64,000 nucleotides of DNA, taken from contig NZ_CP128650.1 of the NCBI RefSeq assembly GCF_030644225.1, forward strand, positions 444,001 to 508,000. The letters are read 5' to 3'. The position numbers and the translations under genes are program-made. The stretch's first letter is position 1; each line of letters begins with the position of its first letter. Shown piece by piece: positions 53,250-61,292 of this stretch. The stretch is from Selenomonas dianae. GTDB lineage: Bacteria > Bacillota > Negativicutes > Selenomonadales > Selenomonadaceae. The notes below the pieces were generated by a model. The model searched no databases and was not told where the DNA came from. It was given only the letters and a program-made list of their open reading frames with translations.

Positions 53250-53763
53250 TGCAAAACAGTGTATGGAAGAAGTGTTAAAATCTAATACAACTACTTTGAA
53301 TTGCACAAAATCGGAAAAATGTCTCGAATTCTGTGATTCGAGATCACTTGTTAAATGTGAAGAGAAAGGAATCGAGTATTATATTCAAAACCATCTGCCA
53401 AGCGAATTGGAGATAGCCAAGATTCATGTGGATAGCCATATGATTACATCACCGGAATTGAAATGTGATTACATGGTAATTATGAAAACAAAGGACACGT
53501 CGGAAGTTGTCCTTGTTGAATTAAAAGGGAAGGATTATCAGCATGCGATTCACCAACTGAACAAGACACTAGACAATTTGTCTGATGCACTGACATTGTT
53601 TCATAGTATTCATGGAAGAATCGTTTGGCGCACAAAAAAAGCTCCAAAAATGGATGCAGATCCTGATATACTAAAACTTCGTCGAAGATTTTTGCAGCAT
53701 AGAGGTGACTTGAAAGTGGAGAAATCTCCTTTTGAAGAATCCAGTAGCTGTTTTCTGATATGA
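53236..53763 (+). CDS. small PD-(D/E)XK-like protein partnered with the ATPase
   Basis: The 175-residue product overlaps the ATPase gene by 14 bases, with AAGAGG upstream. Its central part reads KCDYMVIMKTKDTSEVVLVELKGKD: Asp78, Glu95 and Lys97 give the D...ExK pattern of restriction-type nucleases, followed by a helix with AIHQL. Cysteines at 3, 9, 23, 29, 33, 41 and 77 might bind metal. I infer an effector nuclease regulated by the ATPase; no known system is matched from memory. Confidence 0.6.
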   Translation: MICNNAKQCMEEVLKSNTTTLNCTKSEKCLEFCDSRSLVKCEEKGIEYYIQNHLPSELEIAKIHVDSHMITSPELKCDYMVIMKTKDTSEVVLVELKGKDYQHAIHQLNKTLDNLSDALTLFHSIHGRIVWRTKKAPKMDADPDILKLRRRFLQHRGDLKVEKSPFEESSSCFLI

Positions 53764-53849
53764 TTCGTGGATATTGCGTATATTTGAATCATGTTCGGCA
53801 GCAGTTGCAGGCAATGCAGATTGCTTATGCAGTAGAAGAACAGATTTGA
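53760..53849 (+). pseudogene. remnant of an oxidoreductase 3' end, fused to a short ORF
   Basis: From 53797 this is a second, diverged copy of the last codons of the bi-domain oxidoreductase gene, ending with the same EEQI and stop. It is in frame with an ATG at 53760 that overlaps the nuclease stop (ATGA), so a 29-residue peptide could be made. I regard it as a scar of recombination with a related locus rather than a functional gene. Confidence 0.7.
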
Positions 53850-53858
53850 GGTGTAGAC

Positions 53859-55238
53859 GTGCTTCGGGAAATATATCATAACTTGCCGCCCTTTCTTCAG
53901 CGTGGTATCGATGAGTTGTGGAGTGCGATTCCGCCGAACATCAAGCTAGGTACGGCATATGGCGATATGCGTAAACTTTTGTCTGCGTCAGATTCATGGA
54001 CACAGGATCAAATTCATGCTTGGCAAAATGTTGCAATAAAGAAACTACTTCAGCATGCTTATAGCACTACCGTATTCTATCGGCGCATATTTGACGATGC
54101 CGGCTTTCATCCAGAGTCGTTTCGAGATGTTTCTGATCTTCAGCGTATTCCATCCATCACGAAACAAACCGTTCAGGAAAACATGCAGGATATGCTGTCG
54201 AATGCGTTTTCATCCAAGCAACGCATTCGAATGACTACCGGTGGTACTACGGGACGCCAGCTTGTTTTTTATGCGCAAAAACGATTTACAATAGCGAGAG
54301 AAAAGGCTTTTTTTGATCATCTTTGGTCGAAGGTCGGCTACACTGCCGGGACATCAGAAAAAGTGGTATTGCGAAATAATGTATTAACAAAAGGTGCATT
54401 GTGGCAATACAATCATCGAGATAAAAGTCTGATATTAGATCCCTATCATCTGACTGATGATAACTGTGCCAGAATTATGGAAACGCTAAATGAGGTGCAA
54501 ATTCCGTTTTTCCATGTGTACCCATCATCTGCGTTGATGCTTGCCGACTATATCAACAGGACAGATCATCGGTTAAGGTATACTCCGAAAGCTGTATTTG
54601 CAAGTTCGGAGAATCTTTATAAAGGACAGCGTGAGATTGTAGAAGCCGCATTCGGCTGTCCTATGTTGCTTCACTATGGACATTCTGAGATGTGTTGCGT
54701 AGCGTCATGGTGCATTGAAGAAAATCACTACCATCTGGAAGAGATTTATGGTTATACAGAACTTTTGGATGAGGAACAGAAGGTTATTATGCAACCGGGA
54801 CAAATGGGAGAAATCACGGCAACGGGATTTAACAACTATGTGCTTCCCTTGATTCGCTACCGTACTGCGGATTATGCTGCATATGCTGAACATAATTCGA
54901 AATGTCATTACTCTGGGAGAATTTTGCAGGATGTGGAAGGTCGTTGGCTGCAGGAGATGCTTGTTACATCGAAAGGAAATAAAATCTCGATGACGGCGAT
55001 TAATTTTCACTCTGATATTTTTGATCGTGTGAAGTTTTATCAGTTCTATCAAGATACTCCCGGTAAAGTTACGATGCGTATTGTCAAGAATGATGGATAT
55101 ACTCAAATGGATGAGACTGCAATACGTCACGCCATGGAGGAAAAACTGGGAGAGTTCCTGCATTTTGACTTTTCCTATGTGGACGCAGTTGAACAGTCGA
55201 AGAATGGGAAATATCGGTATATTATATCGAAGTTGTAG
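53859..55238 (+). CDS. phenylacetate-CoA ligase family (CapK-like) protein
   Basis: A 459-residue adenylate-forming enzyme of the PaaK/CapK family, common in capsule clusters. The AMP-binding loop is MTTGGTTGRQ; HYGHSEMCCVASW and GFNNYVLPLIRYRTAD are the later nucleotide and hinge regions. It may activate an acyl group that decorates the polymer, matching the GNAT-like and MBOAT genes downstream. It starts at GTG 53859. AT-rich. Confidence 0.82.
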   Translation: MLREIYHNLPPFLQRGIDELWSAIPPNIKLGTAYGDMRKLLSASDSWTQDQIHAWQNVAIKKLLQHAYSTTVFYRRIFDDAGFHPESFRDVSDLQRIPSITKQTVQENMQDMLSNAFSSKQRIRMTTGGTTGRQLVFYAQKRFTIAREKAFFDHLWSKVGYTAGTSEKVVLRNNVLTKGALWQYNHRDKSLILDPYHLTDDNCARIMETLNEVQIPFFHVYPSSALMLADYINRTDHRLRYTPKAVFASSENLYKGQREIVEAAFGCPMLLHYGHSEMCCVASWCIEENHYHLEEIYGYTELLDEEQKVIMQPGQMGEITATGFNNYVLPLIRYRTADYAAYAEHNSKCHYSGRILQDVEGRWLQEMLVTSKGNKISMTAINFHSDIFDRVKFYQFYQDTPGKVTMRIVKNDGYTQMDETAIRHAMEEKLGEFLHFDFSYVDAVEQSKNGKYRYIISKL

Positions 55239-55312
55239 CTGTTGTACCATTTTTAGGAGCTACACTTTTAAGGGGGCATTTTTTGTGAGCGAGAAGTGTT
55301 ACAGGAAAATCA

Positions 55313-55479
55313 ATTGAGCGTTGATAAATTCAGCACGGCTATCTTAAGCATATCTTTTTTGCTCGTACTGTGTCCTAGAATCCTCCATCATAGCCTTTGT
55401 TATGTGTTCGGGTTATCTCCTTATTCGGATGGAAAATCTACGCCAATTGGTCGGACTTTATTTTATTAATAAAGCCTTA
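55313..55479 (+). repeat. about 165-bp repeat with inverted ends, copy C (diverged)
   Basis: The same order of segments as copy A: GATAAATTCAGC, a hairpin region CATAGC...GTTATG, TCTACGCCAAT and CGGACTT near the end. Several changes make it AT-richer. It lies in the gene-free stretch 55239-55540 between the CoA ligase and flippase genes; no clear promoter was found there. Confidence 0.75.
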
Positions 55480-55540
55480 ATTTATAAGAGGGGCGGATGC
55501 CTGAATATGACTATAGTGCAAGAATGCGAAGCAGATTGCT

Positions 55541-56959
55541 ATGTTTGCTAGATTATTAAAAACAATCTCGGTGTATTTTGGTGCAAATCTTTTTGCAAAA
55601 GCTTTGAATTTTTTGTTTTTTGCATGGCTGAGCCGGCTCCTCTCCATTGAGGAGATGGGGGAGTTTTCGCTGTTGAATATGGCAGTGACAATCCTATCGC
55701 TGTTGATGTTACTAGAGATGCCGAGTGGTTTCAATAGGTATTATCTCGATCAGGCGTTGGATGAACGGGAAGTTTTTGAGAACTCGATTATCAACTTCCT
55801 ATTGATTGTCAATGCCATACTTGTAGGGGGGCTCATTGTTATATATGCGGCTTTCCCACAGATCTTCGCTGTTCTGCCGCAAGATGCATGGGCATTGGGC
55901 TTTATCCTTCTTATACCATTTGGTAACGCTGTCGTCAGCATTTACCAGACGAAGATGCGTCTCCTACAACGAGCCACGAATGTGGCTTGGGTTATGTTGG
56001 TGCAGTCTCTTGGTTATATCGGTACGTTTTTTCTGCTATGGCAATTGGGGTTCAGTAAACTGGCTGCTCTTATGGGGGCGTTTGTTGGTCAAAATGTGTT
56101 TATAGTTATACTCCGTTATAAAGATTTCTGTACATGGAGACCAACGTTTCGGTGGGAAAAAATTAGAGAGTGTGCACGGTTCTCGGTTTGGCTGATTCCA
56201 TCAAGCATAGGGGCATATTTTTCTCTTCTCTCCGGCAAATATTTTCTTGGTCGCGCGAATATGATTCGTGAGGTCGGTATTTACGAGGGAAACAACAAGG
56301 TTGCAAATACCTTTCAACTTGTGATGGAGCCCATCTACATGGCAGTGTCGCCAATGTATTTTGCGCGCTATAAAGAGAACAGCTATCGCCATTTTTACTT
56401 ACAAACTGTAGGTGGAATTGCCTTGTTGATGCTCATGGTTGCTATTGTGACAGGCTGCTTTGCTCGTGAGATTGTCTGGGTTATTTTAGGCGAAAAGTAT
56501 GTTGCTTATTACTACTATTTATATTTCTTCATGGGCATTGCGATATTTTCTTTTTTAGCGAGAATTGTAGCCGTCAACATACATTTAGCACAGAAAAGTC
56601 AATATGACACTGCGATTGAGCTTTTTAGTGGATTTTTAAATTGCGGTCTCTGTTTCACTGTCCTCGTCCTTTTAGATGGCGGGTTGACAGAGCTCGTGAC
56701 TGTGATTACTGCCTGCTATGGGATTCGCTTGATGCTATACCTTGTTGTCGCAAATCACAGTTTTCCTAAAACGGCCGTACCTCTTTTCTATGGAGGAGTG
56801 TTTGTCATCAGCGGTGTTGCCATCTGCTTTTTTAATCTGATGATACAACCGAGTACGTTTAGCTGGCGTATTGTTGTTTGTATGGCGGAGCTGGTAGGAA
56901 TATTGTGGGGGGCCATTTATGTTGGACATGTTAACCTTATCGATCTTTTGAAGCGCTGA
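55541..56959 (+). CDS. polysaccharide flippase, Wzx/MOP family
   Basis: The 472-residue membrane protein has about 14 hydrophobic segments, the number usual for Wzx flippases. N-terminal LLKTISVYFGANLFAKALNF and LSRLLSIEEMGEFSLLNMAVTI are typical of the family. It should move lipid-linked repeat units across the membrane before polymerisation by the Wzy-like protein. It follows repeat copy C and belongs to the AT-rich part. Confidence 0.87.
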   Translation: MFARLLKTISVYFGANLFAKALNFLFFAWLSRLLSIEEMGEFSLLNMAVTILSLLMLLEMPSGFNRYYLDQALDEREVFENSIINFLLIVNAILVGGLIVIYAAFPQIFAVLPQDAWALGFILLIPFGNAVVSIYQTKMRLLQRATNVAWVMLVQSLGYIGTFFLLWQLGFSKLAALMGAFVGQNVFIVILRYKDFCTWRPTFRWEKIRECARFSVWLIPSSIGAYFSLLSGKYFLGRANMIREVGIYEGNNKVANTFQLVMEPIYMAVSPMYFARYKENSYRHFYLQTVGGIALLMLMVAIVTGCFAREIVWVILGEKYVAYYYYLYFFMGIAIFSFLARIVAVNIHLAQKSQYDTAIELFSGFLNCGLCFTVLVLLDGGLTELVTVITACYGIRLMLYLVVANHSFPKTAVPLFYGGVFVISGVAICFFNLMIQPSTFSWRIVVCMAELVGILWGAIYVGHVNLIDLLKR

Positions 56960-56983
56960 TGTGAAATATGAGGAGGAAAGATA

Positions 56984-58105
56984 TTGTTGTCTTTTGAAGT
57001 ATACAATGATTTCGAACACCCTGCGGTTCGAGAAACCTATGCAATATTAGAACGAGAGGGAGAACATCTTCTCAATACTTCCTATATATGGACGAAAACA
57101 TGGTGGGATGTATTTCGTGATCATACAGTTTTTGGATATGATAAACAAATCTATCTCATTCGTGTTCTTCGCGAAAGTGTACCTTGTGCCATGCTTGCAC
57201 TGATGAGGTATAAAAAAGTCGTCAGGAAAAGCATGGGGCTAGTTTCCTACACGACATTGGGCATTTGTGGTGATGTATGGGGCGCAACATTTGAAGGCAT
57301 CCTTGGAGATTTAAGTGTTGAAGAGACTCAAGAACTCATGAATTTTGTCCGACGCTCAATTTCGTACGATCAGCTGATATTTTCGCATATACCCGCTGCT
57401 TCACCACTAATGCAGGTCATACCCAATCAGATTCTTTTATCTGCGTGTCCGACAATTTCCTTAGTAGATTACGATGACTATGATCAATTTTTACATAAGA
57501 TATATTCTAAAAAGTTGCAACGAAATATTCGTGCGCGAAAGAGACATGCAATAAATGACGGACGTGAATTGACTTTTCAGAGTAAATGCTTTTCAGATGT
57601 TGACTTTTGTACGTTGAAATCATTGTCAATATCGAAATTAGCCAGTGGGAAGCATTCAATTTATCTTGATTCGACAAAAGAACGGTTTATTAAGTGTTTG
57701 CTCAAGTATCATTTGGGGAACGTTGTTGTGGTGAAATGTGGTGAGGAACCAGTTGCGTATCGGTTAAATTTTTTCGTTGGTAAGAAAAAGTATTGTGTTG
57801 ATGCTTCATATAATCGGGAATTCAGTAAATACGGAGTTGGTATAATGTCGCTTGATGCTAGTTTAAGGGATACGTTTGAATTAGGACAGACGTGCCATTG
57901 TGAAGGGACGGGGGTTGATACCTATAAACTGGAATGCTTGAAGACGGTAATTCCGATTTACGTATTATCTGAACCAGGAAACACATGGAAAGGACGGTTG
58001 CTTTTTCCCATTAAACTTCACCGTATGAGGAAACAGGAGAATGCCTTTAAGAATGAACTTTTGATGTTAAAGGAAAAATATTCCTTAACGATTCTAGACG
58101 CTTAG
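56984..58105 (+). CDS. GNAT/FemAB-like acyl- or aminoacyltransferase
   Basis: A 373-residue protein with the double-GNAT pattern of the FemAB/CelD group: an N-terminal lobe with TSYIWTKTWWDVF and a second lobe with the basic stretch KKLQRNIRARKRHAINDGR and VAYRLNFFVGKKKYCVDASYNREFSKYGVG. It probably transfers an acyl or amino acid group to a sugar. Start is TTG 56984 after AGGAGGAAAG, with no suitable ATG. It lies just after wzx. Confidence 0.72.
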   Translation: MLSFEVYNDFEHPAVRETYAILEREGEHLLNTSYIWTKTWWDVFRDHTVFGYDKQIYLIRVLRESVPCAMLALMRYKKVVRKSMGLVSYTTLGICGDVWGATFEGILGDLSVEETQELMNFVRRSISYDQLIFSHIPAASPLMQVIPNQILLSACPTISLVDYDDYDQFLHKIYSKKLQRNIRARKRHAINDGRELTFQSKCFSDVDFCTLKSLSISKLASGKHSIYLDSTKERFIKCLLKYHLGNVVVVKCGEEPVAYRLNFFVGKKKYCVDASYNREFSKYGVGIMSLDASLRDTFELGQTCHCEGTGVDTYKLECLKTVIPIYVLSEPGNTWKGRLLFPIKLHRMRKQENAFKNELLMLKEKYSLTILDA

Positions 58106-58129
58106 AAAATGATGCAGCTATGACTAGGA

Positions 58130-59113
58130 ATGAGGCATAAGAAAGTAGTGCAGAAGATTGTTATGAGAAAATGTCATATAGGTCCTCTTCCGCCTCCACT
58201 TGGTGGTATATCTGTGTATCTATATCGTCTGAAACACCTAAAACCCAATGATCGATATATAAACAGTAATACATTGGGGAAAATTGGCTTTTTAAGATTA
58301 TTATGCAAAAAAAAGGAAGAACTCGTTCTTCATGGATATAACATGAAGAAACTTACTGCGTTGTATTTTGCGTCACTCTTTTTGGGGCTTAAATATACCG
58401 TTGTGTTGCATGGGGAGGGGGTATTTCAAAGAAAAAATGTAATTTCATGGTATCTCTTGCGCAAATCGTTACAAAGAGCGCAGTCGATTCAATTCGTGAA
58501 TCAAAAATTAAAAGAGAGAATGGGGGAGATGTTTCCAGAGCTCCTGTCGTGCTTTTGTGTTCAGAGCCCATTTTTACCACCTCCTCTTGAGGATGAAGCT
58601 GCTATCCTTGGCACCTATCCAAAAGAACTGCATCATTTCATAACGAATAGCTCACCACTCTTGGTTGCAAATGCTTTCAAGATTGTTTTCTGGAACGATG
58701 GAACTGAGTTATACGGTTTGGATATGTGCGTGGAACTCGTTCACAGACTCAAATCGCAATATCCACAGATTGGGTTGGTCTTTGCCTTGGCTGATGATAG
58801 CAGTGAGCCGGACTATTTTGCCAAGGTCAAAGAACGGATTTTAACAGATAAACTCAATGAACATATTTATTTTATGACAGGGCAACGGGAGCTATGGCCT
58901 CTGTTTCGGAAAGCAGATTTAATGGTGCGTCCGACCTGTACAGATGGGTATGGTATCAGTATTGCAGAGGCATTGTATTTTGATTGTCCGGCAATAGCCA
59001 GTGATGTGTGTGTGCGACCAGAGGGGACGATCCTTTTTAATAGCCGCGATATGGATGATTTCTATGAAAAGGCGAGCGAGATATTGAGTCGCAAGGATTT
59101 TCCGCTATTGTGA
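58130..59113 (+). CDS. glycosyltransferase, GT-B fold (family 1-like)
   Basis: The 327-residue protein has the N-terminal glycine-rich loop CHIGPLPPPLGGISVYLYRL and C-terminal ADLMVRPTCTDGYGISIAEALYFDCPAIASDV, the donor-binding part of GT1/GT4 enzymes. It likely adds one sugar to the lipid-linked unit. The start at ATG 58130 is uncertain; ATG 58163 is also possible. AT-rich like its neighbours. Confidence 0.8.
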   Translation: MRHKKVVQKIVMRKCHIGPLPPPLGGISVYLYRLKHLKPNDRYINSNTLGKIGFLRLLCKKKEELVLHGYNMKKLTALYFASLFLGLKYTVVLHGEGVFQRKNVISWYLLRKSLQRAQSIQFVNQKLKERMGEMFPELLSCFCVQSPFLPPPLEDEAAILGTYPKELHHFITNSSPLLVANAFKIVFWNDGTELYGLDMCVELVHRLKSQYPQIGLVFALADDSSEPDYFAKVKERILTDKLNEHIYFMTGQRELWPLFRKADLMVRPTCTDGYGISIAEALYFDCPAIASDVCVRPEGTILFNSRDMDDFYEKASEILSRKDFPLL

Positions 59114-59137
59114 CAGAATCTGTGGGGGATTTAACAT

Positions 59138-60310
59138 ATGGAAAAATGTCTGTACTATAATGATCATCAAACTGCAGCAATACTGATGATTGACGATCCG
59201 TCCTTTGTTTCGATCATGCAGAATGGGAAAATTGTTCCGCAGTCTGACTGGGGAGGAGGTCTGACCGCTTCCGGAAGTATTTATCGTTATGTTGCTGATA
59301 CGCTGTTGACATGGTTTCCTGAAATTCGCGGTACATTCTTTTTTCCGATAGCAGATCATGGACTGATGAATCCTAACTCAAATTATGAGCTTTACTACAA
59401 CCGAGATGCCACTGCACAACGGAAGTTTTTTGAGATTTCAGGTCAATTTTTTGAGGTTGCATATCACGGAACAGATCATGGGCGTTATCGGGATCAGAGC
59501 AACTGTGCGTTGTTCGATAATTGGGATCAGGAATTTTCTTATGTTACATTGGATGATGTGCCACGTATTCGGAGCATGATAGATAAAATTGAGGAGTTGT
59601 ACGATATACACATGACAGGGGGGAAATACCCCGGGTATGCCAAAAATAAATGCGCTCATACTGTGGTAGAATCATTGGGGTTTCGTTGGTGGGCTGCCGA
59701 TTCGGATATGATTGATCGAAAATGTGAAAAAAATCGCCGCGCTTACTATGAGGGGGATAAAGTCGTCTTGATACCGACGAATGTTTCCGGCAGTATATTT
59801 TTTAGAAATAGCACATCTTTGGCTCGGGACAAATGGAAAGCAAAGGTGAAGAAAAAGATGCCCCTGATACGATCCCTATGGTGTTTGTATCAGGACTTAC
59901 GGGCAGAGGCATATATTAGTTATCTCTATGAAAAACGATTGATTATCTCTGTACAAGAGCATTTTGTAAACCTTCGTACCGATGGGAAACGCCAAACCCC
60001 CAATATCTATGATGACGTATTCTCTGTTGCCAGGATATATGCACTGTTGAGAGGAATGGATGTATGGCATACAACCTGCGGAGAACTCGCGCACTATATT
60101 GAGAGTTATGATCATAGTCGATTGGTACGAAGAGAGGACGGCCTATGGGATCTGTCTTATCATGGAAGTTGGGATGATATGTTCCTGACGATTTGCTCTA
60201 CGCACCCTCATCTCAGAAATCATAGCAACGATAAAGTCATTCATGGCGTATATCGTATGGGAAAGTGGGTCTTTAATCATGTGGAACCAGGGCTATATGA
60301 GGAACTCTGA
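59138..60310 (+). CDS. polysaccharide deacetylase-like protein
   Basis: The 390-residue protein lacks a signal peptide. Motifs compatible with the NodB superfamily are MIDDPSF, FFPIADHG and VAYHGTDHG, which would supply the Asp and His metal ligands. The C-terminal half is not recognised. If active it removes acyl groups from a cytoplasmic glycan intermediate; the assignment rests on few motifs. It lies between glycosyltransferase and methyltransferase genes. Confidence 0.55.
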   Translation: MEKCLYYNDHQTAAILMIDDPSFVSIMQNGKIVPQSDWGGGLTASGSIYRYVADTLLTWFPEIRGTFFFPIADHGLMNPNSNYELYYNRDATAQRKFFEISGQFFEVAYHGTDHGRYRDQSNCALFDNWDQEFSYVTLDDVPRIRSMIDKIEELYDIHMTGGKYPGYAKNKCAHTVVESLGFRWWAADSDMIDRKCEKNRRAYYEGDKVVLIPTNVSGSIFFRNSTSLARDKWKAKVKKKMPLIRSLWCLYQDLRAEAYISYLYEKRLIISVQEHFVNLRTDGKRQTPNIYDDVFSVARIYALLRGMDVWHTTCGELAHYIESYDHSRLVRREDGLWDLSYHGSWDDMFLTICSTHPHLRNHSNDKVIHGVYRMGKWVFNHVEPGLYEEL

Positions 60311-60360
60311 AATAGATAATTACGGTAATAGCTTCTTTTGCCCGATGAGGAGGATCTTTT

Positions 60361-61221
60361 GTGTCTATGGTGTGTAAATTTTGTGAATCGGAGCATGTGG
60401 ACGACCTGCGTAAGATTCAAAGTCCGTATAGTGAAGAGAAATATACGTTATATGAATGTCGGGATTGTAAGCAACGGTTTTTTCGGATGGACGAAAGGGA
60501 AAACTCTCGAGATATATATAAAAAACTTTATGATGGCCAAGCTGAGAAAAACAAAAACATATATGGTCTTGAATTTACGACCTCAAAATATTGGAAAAAT
60601 GAGGTCAAGGAAATTACGGCGCTTCATTCGGGGGGGGGGATTCATAGCGTTTGTGATATTGGGTGTCGTACCGGTGACTTTTTACTGCATTGGCCAAATC
60701 GGGTAGAGCGTGTTGGGGTAGAGCTGTCGGAGTATGCTTCCGGTGTTGCTCAACAGCGTGGAATTCACGTTGTGCGTGACTTTGTTGAAAATGCATCGTT
60801 TGACCACCCTTTCGATGTCGTGTCTTGCTATGCTTTATTAGAACATCTGGAACAACCCAAGCTGGTCTTGGATACATTCTCCAGAATGTGTAATCAAGGC
60901 GGAATATTGGTCATATTGGTTCCTGCTTTTGATACATGGAAGCAACATAAGATATGGAAAAATGAAAATGAACGCTGGCACATGTACAGCCCGCCAGAAC
61001 ATCTGAATTTCTATACAAAAGAATGGCTGGCAGAATACTTATCTTCTGATTTTGAACTGCTACACTATAAGTATACAACGGGGGGGATGGTGAATCCGCT
61101 CCGAGGAATTCCACTGCTATCAAGGGTTGGTAGTAGGCTCATGTGGGTGTGGGATATTACCCGATTTACAAATCAGAGGCCTGTTTTTGATCATTTGTAC
61201 TTGTATTTACGAAGAAAGTAG
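60361..61221 (+). CDS. SAM-dependent methyltransferase with N-terminal zinc finger; contains a G10 tract
   Basis: This 286-residue protein starts at GTG 60361 after GAGGAGG. An N-terminal C-x2-C...C-x2-C set (CKFCESE, CRDCKQRF) is a zinc ribbon, then a class I methyltransferase domain with VCDIGCRTGDFLLHW and FDVVSCYALLEHL. It would methylate a sugar or a lipid-linked intermediate. Bases 60630-60639 are ten consecutive G in an otherwise AT-rich gene, in frame here; gain or loss of one base would truncate the protein near residue 95. Phase variation is inferred. Confidence 0.82.
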   Translation: MSMVCKFCESEHVDDLRKIQSPYSEEKYTLYECRDCKQRFFRMDERENSRDIYKKLYDGQAEKNKNIYGLEFTTSKYWKNEVKEITALHSGGGIHSVCDIGCRTGDFLLHWPNRVERVGVELSEYASGVAQQRGIHVVRDFVENASFDHPFDVVSCYALLEHLEQPKLVLDTFSRMCNQGGILVILVPAFDTWKQHKIWKNENERWHMYSPPEHLNFYTKEWLAEYLSSDFELLHYKYTTGGMVNPLRGIPLLSRVGSRLMWVWDITRFTNQRPVFDHLYLYLRRK

Positions 61222-61292
61222 TAAATGAGTATATTGTGATCTGAGGAGTGTAGGATTGTTTCATTGGATCTTGAAATCATGAGGGGTGACTG

